Below are positions 1 through 9,381 of a stretch of DNA of 64,000 bases, one piece after another. Every line of letters begins with the position of its first letter. The first letter of the stretch is position 1. The DNA is from JAGQPD01 sp020426865 (GTDB taxonomy: Bacteria > Planctomycetota > Planctomycetia > Pirellulales > Pirellulaceae). The stretch spans positions 1,207,695-1,271,694 of the forward strand of contig JAWKTN010000003.1 in NCBI GenBank assembly GCA_041399065.1, read 5' to 3'. Both the position numbers and the translations under genes were made by a program. The notes below the pieces were generated by a model that did no database searches, was not told the origin of the DNA, and worked only from the letters and a program-made list of their open reading frames with translations.

Positions 1-2
1 AT

Positions 3-692
3 GCGATCGCTCAACATGCGGAGAATGTGTTGGTCGTCGACGATGGTTCGACGGACGAAACGCCCGAGCTGCTCGCTCACCGACACGGGGTACACGTTGC
101 CCGTCACGCCGGCAATCGGGGCTACGGCGCCGCTCTGCGGACGGCATTTGCTTTTGCCCGACATCATTGTTATGACGTGATCATTACGTTGGACTGCGAC
201 GGCCAACATCAGCCGCATTTCATCCCGGGTTTCATCGCCGCCATCGCCGATTGTGACATTGTTTCTGGTAGTCGCTATTTGCACGAATTCGATGCCGATG
301 CAGACGCTCCCGCCGATCGAATGGCGATCAATCGACAGATTACCGCCGAACTAAATCGTTGTCTGGGACTGCAATTGACCGACGCATTCTGTGGGTTTAA
401 GGCATATCGAGTCACGGCACTGAATCAATTGCGGTTGACAGAAAACGGGTACGCAATGCCACTGGAGTTCTGGGTCCAGGCGGCTAAGGCGGGGTTGGTG
501 GTCCGGGAATTGGCCGTGCCACGAATCTATCTCGATGAGAAACGAAGTTTCGGCGGCGTGCTCGATGACGCCGAAGTGCGCTTGGCGCACTACCGCGAAG
601 TCTTGGCACAGAGTCTGTTCCGCGCCCACGAAGACTTGCGGCTTCCCACCTGCAGCGAATTGGCCATGGCGTATGCCTGGGAATGCCAGTAG
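3..692 (+). CDS. Glycosyltransferase family 2, 5' end cut by window edge
   Basis: The reading frame is already open at base 3, so the gene starts upstream of the window. The first residues include VLVVDDGSTDET, the classic nucleotide-sugar-binding strand of GT-A family 2 enzymes, followed by TLDCDGQHQP, which holds the metal-binding DxD-type motif, and SGSRY. This is the dolichyl-phosphate-mannose/polyprenyl-phosphate sugar synthase type, which moves a sugar from a nucleotide donor to a lipid or glycan acceptor at the cytoplasmic membrane. No membrane segment is visible in the part present. The stop is followed by a 42-bp gap to a convergent gene. The family is clear; the acceptor is unknown. 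Confidence 0.88.
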   Translation, partial: AIAQHAENVLVVDDGSTDETPELLAHRHGVHVARHAGNRGYGAALRTAFAFARHHCYDVIITLDCDGQHQPHFIPGFIAAIADCDIVSGSRYLHEFDADADAPADRMAINRQITAELNRCLGLQLTDAFCGFKAYRVTALNQLRLTENGYAMPLEFWVQAAKAGLVVRELAVPRIYLDEKRSFGGVLDDAEVRLAHYREVLAQSLFRAHEDLRLPTCSELAMAYAWECQ

Positions 693-734
693 ATTTGCGA
701 TGCTACAATTCAGGTGATGTGGATTCCGTTTCAT

Positions 735-1922
735 TCATTCCTGTTGGATGTGTGAGCTTTCGTTGTCGAACGCAAAAATGGCTTGGCGGTTTGAGTTTGG
801 AAACAGGTCATTCCACACGCACCAAACATTGCTCGAGGTGTTTACGTTGATTTCCGCACGCATTGTGCGACTGATTGCGTTGCCCATCGAAAAATTGTTC
901 AGTACATAGACATCGTCCGAGAGGTAGACCAGGATGCCTCGGCCGCCGTTGGAGTGAACAACGTTGTTCTGCACGACGGTCTTGCCCCGATAGGGCTCTT
1001 TGGCTATCGGGCTTTGCACGTTCCGCGTGTCGTCAACGATAATGCCGTTGCCGTCCGTAATCCGACGTTGTGCTGGGTTGTCCGGTGCTGAGTAATAGTG
1101 AGGTACATAGTTCTGATTGCGATAAGAGATGTTGTCGCGAATAAACATCTTGAATGCTCGGCGATTGTCAAAGTTCGAGTTCAAATACGTCGTAATACCG
1201 CTGTTGGCGTACGGCGTGTAAAAACAATTGTGATGCACAACATTCTGCTCGATACGGACGTAGTCGGCGTGTTTCGTGGAAATTCCTCCCCCAGGACATC
1301 GCAATACCTCATTGTTGCGAATGATGATGTGATGCGGAAATCGCGGCGGCAACGCGCCGTCGTCGGTTACGCTGATGCCGTTGGCTGAGGTTCGTGGATT
1401 GTTCAAGTTATCCATCTCTCGTAGCGCCTCGGCGCGCGTCACGTGCAGTGAATCGCCCTGCACGATGAATCCATCGATCAAAATGTACGACGCGCCGCCA
1501 ACCGTGACACCGCCCCAATGTTGGTTGATCTTGATTCGCGGCCGGTGACCTGGATAGGCCATGTAGCGGATCCATTTATCGGGTGTTCCCGAACGTTCAA
1601 TGTACAACACGGTCGCTGCCGAACCGTTCTTCGTATACGTCCCGTTCATTACCAACACCGTGTCCCCCGGCTTGGATATGTTGGCTGCCCGCTGCAGCGA
1701 TCGGAAGGCGTTTTCCTCCGTACGACCGTTGTTCTTGTCGCTTCCACTTGGCGAAACATAAAGCGTCCGAGCACCATCGGTTGGTTCGTACGTATCGAAG
1801 TTCTCCTCAGAATATGCGGCCGTCGCTACCCTCGATGTTGCGAGTGTACTTGCCAACAATAGAAGACCGACCAGAGTCCGTCCGCCCGTTGCGCCTACGG
1901 CAAGTTGCATTGCAAGTTGCAT
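735..1922 (-). CDS. Secreted right-handed parallel beta-helix protein
   Basis: 395 aa. The N-terminus has a hydrophobic core (TLVGLLLLASTLA) and a likely signal-peptidase site after TAA/ATA. The mature start YVSPSGSDKNNG...AFRSLQRAANISKPGDTV is the typical DUF1565/pectate-lyase-like opening of right-handed beta-helix proteins, and repeated short strands of the IIIRNNEVLRC and VVQNNVVHSNGG type follow. Such proteins are usually exported polysaccharide-binding or polysaccharide-cleaving proteins; no lyase active site can be assigned by eye. A GGAGGAG Shine-Dalgarno lies about 8 nt before the ATG. The gene converges with the glycosyltransferase on its left. Confidence 0.85.
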   Translation of the reverse strand: MQLAMQLAVGATGGRTLVGLLLLASTLATSRVATAAYSEENFDTYEPTDGARTLYVSPSGSDKNNGRTEENAFRSLQRAANISKPGDTVLVMNGTYTKNGSAATVLYIERSGTPDKWIRYMAYPGHRPRIKINQHWGGVTVGGASYILIDGFIVQGDSLHVTRAEALREMDNLNNPRTSANGISVTDDGALPPRFPHHIIIRNNEVLRCPGGGISTKHADYVRIEQNVVHHNCFYTPYANSGITTYLNSNFDNRRAFKMFIRDNISYRNQNYVPHYYSAPDNPAQRRITDGNGIIVDDTRNVQSPIAKEPYRGKTVVQNNVVHSNGGRGILVYLSDDVYVLNNFSMGNAISRTMRAEINVNTSSNVWCVWNDLFPNSNRQAIFAFDNESSHIQQE

Positions 1923-2192
1923 GGTGTGTTCTCCTCCAGGTTCCTGCGTATTTGCTGGTTAGGTACCCCGACAGCCGCTGGGGATCTGGGTATCTTACGC
2001 GGTTTGGGGGCAATCTGCCATATCGCCAGGGGAAGATCGGCTCGGCACCCGCTTCCGTGGCGGGTCGGATGCAAAGGCCAGCGTAGGGTGCGTGTCTCGG
2101 CTCAGGCGTTAGGGGCTTTCGAGGGCGGATACCTTGGAGCTTAAGAAACGGGTCAAGGTGAGCACGTGAGCCGGGCCGGTGGAAATGGCGAC
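1923..2192. other. Intergenic region, no gene seen
   Basis: Upstream region of the leftward beta-helix gene. The short frames here have no start context or recognisable protein. It leads directly into the repeat array that begins near 2193. Confidence 0.5.
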
Positions 2193-3312
2193 GGCGAGGC
2201 AGGCGCGTCAGTGTAAAGACGCAAGATAAATACCTTTTTGCATGGCTTTTCGCTTAGCAATCAGGGCAGCCCGAATTGCAGAGGGTCTACGGTTCACCTG
2301 TCAGTGATAAGCCACCAAATAAAATCTTTTACTCTTGGCTTTGCAGTTGACAACCCTGGTGCCCAAGTCGTAGAGGGTCTACAAATCGTAGTACAAATCG
2401 CAGAGGGTCTATATTTGAGCAGTCAGTAATAAGCTGCCAAACAAAAACTTTTTAGCGCAATTCTTCAGTTGACGGCTATGGCTGCTCAGATTGTAGAGGG
2501 TCTACATTTCAGCCGCCTGCCATCTGTCAGCGATAAATCATGAAATAAAATTCTTTTAGATTGACTTTGCAATTGACGTGCCCCAATTGTAGAGGGGCTA
2601 CGCATCAGGTAGAGGGGCTACCTACCAGTTGCCCGTCAGTGATAAGCTGTCAAATAAAATATTTTTATCTCGAGCTTTGCAGTTGACAACCCTGGCGCCC
2701 AAATCGTAGAGGGTCTACTAAATCGCAGAGGGTCTACATTTGACTAGCAGAGGGTCTACGTTTGAGCAGTTAGAAATAAGCTACCAAACAAAAACTTTTT
2801 TAGCACAATTTCTCAATTGACAGCTGTGGCTGCTCAGTTTGTAGAGGGTCTACATTTCAGCCGGCGAGGCAGGCGTGTCAGTGTAAAGACGCAAGATAAA
2901 TGCTTTTTTGCATAGCTTTTCACTTGGCAGCCAGGAGGGTCCGAATTGCAGAGGGTCTACCGAATTGACAGTCCGAATTGCAGTGGGGCTACGGTTCACC
3001 TGTCAGTGATAAGCCACCAAATAAAATCTTTTACTCTTGACTTTGTGGTTGACGACCCTGTCGCCCAAATCGTAGAGGGTCTACATTTGAGCAGAGGGTC
3101 TACATTTGAGCAGTCCGTCTCCTCCGCTGAGGTGAAGAGTTTTGCCTCATGCATTGTTCGGACTAGGAGCTGGCGTGCGTCCAATCACCTTTTCTCTCCC
3201 AGACGCTCACGAGCGAGGTTCTGATTTGAGGCGGTAAGAATGACGCACGCCGTTTTTTGTCTGGACAGTGCACTAGCACTGTTGCTGGCCCGTCGAATTG
3301 TTGAGGGGCTAC
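2193..3312. repeat. Intergenic array of GTAGAGGGTCTAC palindromic repeats
   Basis: About 16 copies of a 13-nt element with consensus G(T/C)AGAGGG(T/G)CTAC, a 5-bp inverted repeat (GTAGA/TCTAC) around GGG. Copies start near 2278, 2370, 2400, 2493, 2589, 2609, 2706, 2725, 2747, 2841, 2948, 2980, 3072, 3091 and 3300. They lie inside longer AT-rich units of about 100 bp that share GTCAGTGATAAGC, CAAATAAAA and GCAGTTGACAACCCTGG blocks. A second unit beginning GAGGCAGGCG, with AAGACGCAAGATAAAT, occurs at 2193 and 2866. Spacing is irregular and units are diverged, so this is a dispersed intergenic repeat cluster rather than CRISPR. No protein-coding frame is convincing. Confidence 0.8.
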
Positions 3313-3872
3313 GTTTCGGCCGACTCTTCATCTCGGACGCCGCCAGTTGTGGTGTCGCATGCCATTACGCCGTGTCCTTTCGCCTGGGCATTCCTACCCG
3401 GTTGGGACATCGTAACGATGAGTTGGTTGGGCTCGGCACACCGGTGGTGGAACATATTGCTGTCGGCATTAGAACAACGGCAAGGCTTCGCGCAACCGCA
3501 TGGCTCATGACCACAATACCTCGAACCACAAAGCATCGGACCTAGGGCGACGCGGAGCTCCGTTACGCACTGGAGGTCGTGACCAATGAGTGATGGTATC
3601 GACACCTCGTCGATGTACGTGGCGATGGCCATTGTACCTAGCGATAGTGCGGAAAACGGAACCAGAATAGCCAAAGCGAATCAGCAGCGACTGGCCTCTT
3701 GCTTTCGGTTCGACGCGCTGCCGAGACGAGGCTGCCAAAAAAAAGTGAACTGGCCGTCGCCGCAACCTAGAACTGCCGATGATCCGATGGCATGCCTGTG
3801 CCGATCGCAAAACGATAGGAGAGTCGTGGGATTCTACGTTGTGCCAACACAGTGTCCTTTACCCTCTGTTCT
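3313..3872. other. Intergenic region, no gene supported
   Basis: About 560 bp between the repeat array and the stop of the leftward glycosidase-like gene. Several 100-aa frames exist on both strands, but none has a good Shine-Dalgarno, plausible composition or recognisable motif. No strong hairpin was seen. Confidence 0.5.
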
Positions 3873-6089
3873 TCAGTATTTTAGCAGGATGACTTCGTGT
3901 ATGTCTTCGATAGTGGCTGCAACCGTATTCCCGGCCACAATGAGTTCCGTTGACGGATGGGTTGCCGTTGCGGAGCGCAGCATGTCCGCTGAAATTGTAA
4001 CTCGATAGATGGGTGGCTCCTCGATCATCCCAGGTAATACGTAGGGGCGGTTTTTTTGGGGAGTTGTGCGAGGCGTTGCGTTGTATGCCAGCAGATGAAC
4101 TCGTAACGTCCGTGTGTTCGCATCATCCGTGATAACGGCCTCGACGTTGGCGGGCCCCTCGACGACAACTCGGCGCTTGGTCTTCAGTGAACGAAACAAA
4201 TTGCGAAACAGCAGTCGATCTTCGGCCAGAGCATGTTCGCTCGCCACTGCATAGTCGGGCGAACCGGCACAGGTCACGACCATCCCCTCTCCGAAATGAT
4301 TGATGCATACGGCAGGGCCAACCGATTCATCGGGACTCATCGGCCATTCGGTGCCCATGGTGCCTTCCAGTTGACGCAGCGTACGGTGAGGCTTGTGGAG
4401 TTTGCCGAGCGGAGTGGCAGTCGTGGGTTGATAAATCGTGGCCGGGCCTTTGACCAGGAACGGCCATTCAGGGCGCAGCTCACCGGCAACGACCTGCGCG
4501 TGACGATCGCCCGACGATACGCCGCCGAGACTGATCCAATTGTCTTCCGATTCCAGCCTCGCAACTGCACTCGCACCGATTAGGTCCTCCACAACAGACG
4601 TCTCCCGCGGTTTTCCCCACGCGTCGAATTGGCCAGGTTGTCCGGTGATCAATAGATTGCCACCCTCACGAACGTAGCGACGAAACAAGTCGGCCTCCCG
4701 CTCGGAGATGATCGCAACGTTCGGAAGACACACCACGGGAAACTGTCGCAACGTATCATGCGTCGCGTTTTCGTCGAGGATGACTCCGAATTGCAGGTGT
4801 TCCATCACGCAGGCCTGATGAGCGCCCTGAAAGCTGTGAAAGTACTTCGCCGGTTCTTCGCGGCCGATCCAATCGCGGGTTCGACTACTGAAGTACAGAC
4901 CCACGTCGAATACCGGTCTGTGTCCGAACTGTTCTCGTTTCGCCCTGGCTTCAGCCAACACTCGGCCCATGCGCTCGTAGGCCACCGGATCCAGAGATCC
5001 GTCGAACGCGGTCTTGTCGATCATCGTCACGAACGCTCCGTGAGCCAACAGCGTGAGTGTTTCCCATCGCATATCGTGCAGCGGGCGCGTCGTCTGATCG
5101 TGATACATTCGTACGCCGCGTTGAATCGCGACTTGAAACGGCACGCCGGGCGCGGACGCTCGATAGAACTCCGCGTTCAACCCGACACCCAGTGCACTAA
5201 ACCCCCACACGCCCGTTTCGCCCGTGACGAAGTCTCCGCTGCCGGCGTGCTGCACTGGACGCTGGCCGACTTCGAAAGAAAATGGGGGATTGCCGTGATA
5301 GTTGAAATCGACAGTTGCCCTGGAATTGAGCGATCGGATGTAGGTCGTCAGCTCTTTTTCAAACCGCTCACTCGACGCGTAGCGGAACTCCAGCATTTCG
5401 TCCCACGTCTTATCCCAAGTGACACCCGAGGGCATAGGGTGGCCGTACGCTTTGCGAAAAAGCTCGCGACACGCATCGCACCAGCATCCGTACGGCTCAC
5501 CAAATCCCTGGTCCAACATGTCGATATGAAAACCGTCAATGCCATACGCAAGCTGTTCGGCAACCAGCTGTTTTATTGCTGCCAGATAGCCGGAGTTGAA
5601 ACAGAACCGACCGATCTCATTTCCTTCCGCGTCACGCATCTTCCACTGCGGATTACCTTGCAGGTAAATGCCCCCTTGCTGCACGACGCAATACGAAATG
5701 ATCGGTAGGTCGTGTTTGGCCGCTTCGTGTTGTGCTTCGCGAAGCGGATCGCGGTTGCCTAGTCCAGGTGCTTTGGGCAAAATCTTAGAGTTGTAATAGG
5801 CGAAGTCGCCGTCACGTAGCCACAGCACTAGATATTCGGCATTCGCCTCGACGCATTTGCGAACGATTTCCGCGCCATTCCACTTCGAACAATAGCGTTC
5901 ATCCGTCGGGCTACTGTAGCCGAACTGAGCCCCCGTCGGACCAACTTCCATGCCAACGATGGCGCGTTGGAACCAAGGCATTGCGGGCGAGGCGCGCTGC
6001 GCTACCGTAGCATCCGGGAACAAACCGCCAACGCACAATAGTGTGGCCATCCCTATGGAAACGTAGTGGGGCTCCTGCCACGACCGCAT
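3873..6089 (-). CDS. Secreted glycoside-hydrolase-like protein (TIM barrel plus trimerisation-type domain)
   Basis: 738 aa with an N-terminal export signal (GMATLLCVGGLFPDATVAQR). Residues ~45-400 look like a glycosidase TIM barrel of the GHL6/alpha-L-fucosidase-like kind: AEYLVLWLRDGDFAYYNS, then GIDGFHIDMLDQG, where the acidic residues sit as in family active sites, and a CWCDAC pair. Residues ~410-620 resemble the beta-galactosidase trimerisation (glutamine-amidotransferase-like) domain (VVCLPNVAIISEREADLFRRYV, GGNLLITG). The C-terminus is probably a beta-sandwich. AGGAGG lies 8-9 nt before the ATG. Probable role is periplasmic or surface degradation of complex polysaccharide; the exact substrate cannot be assigned. 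Confidence 0.78.
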   Translation of the reverse strand: MRSWQEPHYVSIGMATLLCVGGLFPDATVAQRASPAMPWFQRAIVGMEVGPTGAQFGYSSPTDERYCSKWNGAEIVRKCVEANAEYLVLWLRDGDFAYYNSKILPKAPGLGNRDPLREAQHEAAKHDLPIISYCVVQQGGIYLQGNPQWKMRDAEGNEIGRFCFNSGYLAAIKQLVAEQLAYGIDGFHIDMLDQGFGEPYGCWCDACRELFRKAYGHPMPSGVTWDKTWDEMLEFRYASSERFEKELTTYIRSLNSRATVDFNYHGNPPFSFEVGQRPVQHAGSGDFVTGETGVWGFSALGVGLNAEFYRASAPGVPFQVAIQRGVRMYHDQTTRPLHDMRWETLTLLAHGAFVTMIDKTAFDGSLDPVAYERMGRVLAEARAKREQFGHRPVFDVGLYFSSRTRDWIGREEPAKYFHSFQGAHQACVMEHLQFGVILDENATHDTLRQFPVVCLPNVAIISEREADLFRRYVREGGNLLITGQPGQFDAWGKPRETSVVEDLIGASAVARLESEDNWISLGGVSSGDRHAQVVAGELRPEWPFLVKGPATIYQPTTATPLGKLHKPHRTLRQLEGTMGTEWPMSPDESVGPAVCINHFGEGMVVTCAGSPDYAVASEHALAEDRLLFRNLFRSLKTKRRVVVEGPANVEAVITDDANTRTLRVHLLAYNATPRTTPQKNRPYVLPGMIEEPPIYRVTISADMLRSATATHPSTELIVAGNTVAATIEDIHEVILLKY

Positions 6090-6624
6090 TTGGAATGCCT
6101 CCTATTCGGGGATTGACCATTTCGTGAAACCGCGCCGTCCGCTCATGCCGCCTGCGTTGAGCGGCATAGTCGGCTCGATTGACCTTCCGCAACTGAACTT
6201 GGTAATTCTGAGCCAATTCTCCCTTTCATCCAAGTGGTAATCCGGAAAAATTGGCGGGGCACGATGGTGCAAAGTACGACATGAAAGTGACGGGAGACCA
6301 TGGCAGGATCCGACGCTCGAGCGAGTACAATCACCGAGTTATTCAAGCGGCAATGCCGTGACGTGGGGGAACGGACCCAATGGGCCAACGCAGCCGACTG
6401 CGCCTTGGCAAGTTGGATCTTTGAGCGGCGTGCAATTGCCGGCAACCAGCCACGTCGTACCCTTGACAATATGGGCGGAAGAAATCGGCGAGATTGTGAT
6501 TCGCACCATCCAGAGTTATGATTGGGCAACCAGCTCGAGCTGGCGTATGTGCCGATCGAGACCGTACAACGTGTCCAACATTTCGTGCGTTGACGTGCAA
6601 TGCCCTCTAGAATTGAGTTGCGTA
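6090..6624. other. Divergent intergenic region, no gene supported
   Basis: About 535 bp between the start of the leftward glycosidase-like gene and the start chosen for the rightward DUF1080 gene. It must hold both promoters, but no convincing -35/-10 pair can be singled out. Overlapping short frames on both strands look like chance. Confidence 0.5.
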
Positions 6625-7383
6625 ATGAATCTGATCACAGGTGTTGTTCTCGTACCGATGATAATGCTCTCGATCCTTTCCCGCGCCTACGCCGAGGAAT
6701 GGGTCTCGATTATTGATAGCAGCGGGCCTATTGGAATCGCCGACGTCGGAAAGTCGATAACGTTGTGTGGGAATATTCAATTGGATGGCAACTCGCGCCG
6801 GCTATCGTCCGTTGCCGGATCGGGTGTCGTGGCAATTCTCTCAAAAGCCGACTACGGTGATAATAACAACTTGAATAGCCAACAGTCGTTTGGCGATTGC
6901 GAGGTTAGGCTCGAATTCGCCATCGGGAAGGGGTCGAATTCTGGGATTAAGCTGCAGCAGCGGTACGAAATCCAATTGTATGACAGTCACGGAATAGAGC
7001 GGCCAACAGCGACCGATTGCGGTGGTATTTATCCCCACTGGGTGTTTGGCGGCGAGGGGCAGGGACTGAAGTACATTGACGAGGGGATCCCTCCAGCATC
7101 GAATGCCGCCAAGCCGGCTGGCCAGTGGCAATCGCTACAGATCGTGTTTCGGGCACCTCGGTTCAATAGCCACGGAACGAAGACACACGACGCCATGTTT
7201 GTGTCTGTCGTGTTGAACGGGAAGGAAATTCATCGAGACGTGCGGGTCGACTCACCGACCGGTAACGCCTCCACACCGTTGCCCGAAGTGCCGGAAGCGC
7301 CGATCTATTTGCAGATGGACCATGGCCCTGTGGCGTTTCGCAATGTGCGTGTCAAGGTGTTGGCTGTTACAGAGCAAGATTAG
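6625..7383 (+). CDS. Exported DUF1080 (3-keto-disaccharide hydrolase-like) protein
   Basis: 252 aa from the ATG at 6625, chosen because it gives a proper signal peptide (MNLITGVVLVPMIMLSILSR, then AYA); the frame is open further upstream. The mature protein is a LamG-like jelly-roll domain of the DUF1080 family: VRLEFAIGKGSNSGIKLQQRYEIQLYDS, then GGIYPHW, GQWQSLQIVFRAPRF, and the ending IYLQMDHGPVAFRNVRVK. The family is greatly expanded in Planctomycetes, and some members hydrolyse 3-keto-glycosides; others may only bind sugar. It converges with the methyltransferase gene on its right. Confidence 0.88.
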   Translation: MNLITGVVLVPMIMLSILSRAYAEEWVSIIDSSGPIGIADVGKSITLCGNIQLDGNSRRLSSVAGSGVVAILSKADYGDNNNLNSQQSFGDCEVRLEFAIGKGSNSGIKLQQRYEIQLYDSHGIERPTATDCGGIYPHWVFGGEGQGLKYIDEGIPPASNAAKPAGQWQSLQIVFRAPRFNSHGTKTHDAMFVSVVLNGKEIHRDVRVDSPTGNASTPLPEVPEAPIYLQMDHGPVAFRNVRVKVLAVTEQD

Positions 7384-7442
7384 GCGGTTCCAACGCGACA
7401 CTTCAAGTGCGACGGTCTTCGTGTTGCCGCTGCTGAGGTAGC

Positions 7443-7901
7443 CTATTGCCCGCGCCGTTTCGGGAGCAGTCGACCTGTGTTTCGGCGATACGACGCATAA
7501 CGCTCGCCAAAACGGGCGGCCAATTCCCGTTCTTCAATGCGCAGTTTTGCCAGCAGGACCGCGATCAAGACACCCCATGCGGCGATTCGCCAAATTCGCC
7601 AGTCGACCACCAGCAACCCCAGCAGAAATAACAGGAGGCCGGTATACATCGGATGTCGTACCCAAGCGTACGGGCCGGTCGTCAGCAGTGTTGCATTTGA
7701 CCGAAGTTGTGGCATGACACGAATACGGAAAATCCCCATCGTAATCCACCCCCAAATGGCAAACAACATGCCGAATGCCGAAAAAAACATTCCGAAATAA
7801 TCTGTCAACAATTGTGGCCCGTGCCAAGCAAATCGCGTTGACAAGACAAGTAATGCTGCCAGGCCAATTTGCAGCGCGATTAATAGAATTGACCAGTACA
7901 T
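7443..7901 (-). CDS. Isoprenylcysteine carboxyl methyltransferase (ICMT)-family membrane protein
   Basis: 152 aa from the ATG at 7901. This start places GAGGAA 6 nt upstream and begins directly with a membrane segment; a longer frame reaches 8018 but adds a non-conserved N-terminus. There are about four hydrophobic segments. The C-terminal signature GPYAWVRHPMYTGLLL, then RIEEREL and GERYASYRR, is that of ICMT/phospholipid methyltransferase-like enzymes that use S-adenosylmethionine at the membrane. The bacterial substrate is unknown. It is a single gene, convergent with DUF1080. Confidence 0.85.
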   Translation of the reverse strand: MYWSILLIALQIGLAALLVLSTRFAWHGPQLLTDYFGMFFSAFGMLFAIWGWITMGIFRIRVMPQLRSNATLLTTGPYAWVRHPMYTGLLLFLLGLLVVDWRIWRIAAWGVLIAVLLAKLRIEERELAARFGERYASYRRNTGRLLPKRRGQ

Positions 7902-8317
7902 TGGCATTTCCTCGTTGCGGCTTTTCAGGTCGTAAACTGCCGAGTTGGGCATGTCGTAATAAGCCCATAGCGAACGGCACATGTTCAAGGACGACGACTC
8001 AGCCAGGTTGTTTCGCAACTAAGCATGAACAAGCTTCTCATTGAACGGACGCGGTCCGCAATCCGGTTTCGTGGAGAACGCTCGGGCACCGCCACGATAT
8101 GTCGGATCTCCGGTGGTCGGGGACCGACGGCGAGCGTACGAATTCGGGCGAGACAGCAGCAGACTTTCGTGAACACACCTGTTTGGGATTCGCAGATCGG
8201 CAAGGTTGGCTAACGCACAGTGGCCGAAACAAGATCGCGGTTCGACCAGGACTAAATGACCGAGCGCGATTCTGCGACAAAACTGATATTGGAGCATATC
8301 GACTGAAAAAAATAAAA
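7902..8317. other. Intergenic region, no gene supported
   Basis: About 416 bp upstream of the leftward methyltransferase and before the IS630 remnant. Overlapping short frames on both strands lack motifs and start signals. The left end of the IS630 element should lie here or just after, but no terminal repeat could be identified. Confidence 0.45.
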
Positions 8318-8380
8318 ATGGGAATTCCTCAGTTGATTGCACTCAAACGGCGAACTGGAGTTCGCAGAAGGAATTCCCAT
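8318..8380. promoter_or_regulatory. 12-bp perfect inverted repeat spanning transposase start
   Basis: ATGGGAATTCCT at 8318-8329 and AGGAATTCCCAT at 8369-8380 are exact reverse complements separated by 39 nt. The right arm ends inside the transposase ATG (8379). In a transcript the hairpin would bury the start codon, a way some insertion sequences limit expression from outside promoters. That function is inference. Confidence 0.6.
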
Positions 8381-9045
8381 GGACGGAATTGTCCCAAGAA
8401 TGTCGCGGTCGGACAAGCGGAGATTGGAAAAACGTTGCCGAAAACTGAAGGACGGGGACCAGAAGACACGGTCCTTGATCATCCTGAATTTGGCAGACGG
8501 CCGATCCGTGGCCGATACGGCCAGAGCACTGTAGGTCGACCGGAGCACTATATATCGAGTGGCAGCTATCGAGTGGCAGCCAGGTTTCGCGAGGAAGGTG
8601 TTGATGGGTTGGTCGATCATCGTGAGGAGAACGGGGAGACCAAGCTGTGTGATGAATTCCTTTCCACACTTTGGGAGGTGGTTGAGTCTTGCCCACTGGA
8701 CCATGGATGGAAGCGTCCCACATGGACACGAGAGATGTTGGTAATAACCATGGAGCGGAAGACAGGTATCAGAATTCATGTCTCAACCAGGAGTGTTGCT
8801 CTATCGAGAATCGGCGCGCGGCGGGGCGCGGCCGAAGCCGATTGTGGAATCCACGTGGTCGAAACAGGCAAGAAACAAGCGATTGAGGGAACTCCGGGAA
8901 TTGGTGGAGGACCTTCCCGATGACGAAGTGGTTGTCTACGAGGATGAAGTCGACGTCCATTTGAACCCCAAGATTGGTTTGGACTGGATGGTCAAAGGAC
9001 AGCAAAAGAAGTGCTTACTCCCGGACGTGGCGCCAGTTCATCAAC
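8379..9045 (+). pseudogene. IS630-family transposase, multiply broken
   Basis: Pieces in three frames join into one IS630-type transposase: an N-terminal HTH part (MSRSDKRRLEKRCRK, GRSVADTARAL), a middle (YRVAARFREEGVDGL, RPTWTREMLVITMERKTGIRIHV) and a catalytic part (EVVVYEDEVDVHLNPKIGLD, with the first DDE acidic residues). Four lesions can be read: TAG at 8532-8534 where the family usually has Gln (ARAL*VDRS); a 14-bp tandem duplication (8553-8566 and 8567-8580) that shifts frame; a frameshift near 8825; and a 1-nt deletion near 9008 (QQKK, then VLTPG in the next frame). Homology stops near 9045, so the C-terminal third is missing. It cannot encode active enzyme. Confidence 0.82.
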
Positions 9046-9381
9046 CTGGTCCGTATGGGAGTTTAGGCCAGTGGGAGTCAGATGGGTCGGTGTCCACGAA
9101 GCCCAACAAGTAGACCTCGCGCGGCCAAGAAATATTGCCGAGATCGGACTCTACAGCTCCACGGATGTTGAAGCATCGTACATTGCGTTGTATTCGACGG
9201 AGGCCTGCTACGATTTTGTGATTGACACGAGCTGTGCAGGCCTTACCACGGGTTTGAATACGACAGTTAAATTTGGAGGTACTGGGAGACTTGCGCGCGA
9301 GGCAGGTCTTGATGGAACCGTTTCAACGGCAGCCGTAGAGAGGGCGGTATTTGAAACCGCGACACTTAACGCCTTTCGGCG
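9046..9381. other. Unassigned region, possibly decayed toxin N-terminal sequence
   Basis: About 340 bp between the IS630 remnant and the deaminase domain. One frame (KFGGTGRLAREAGLDG) is open but has no recognisable domain. Because the deaminase lacks its usual large N-terminal carrier, this may be what is left of it; that is a guess. Confidence 0.3.

Noticed and set aside
2193..3312. CRISPR array
   Set aside because: Repeats are only 13 nt, spacing is irregular, units between repeats are themselves repeated, and no cas genes are near.
3240..3810. Several frames of 70-120 aa
   Set aside because: Mutually overlapping, lacking Shine-Dalgarno sites and recognisable sequence.
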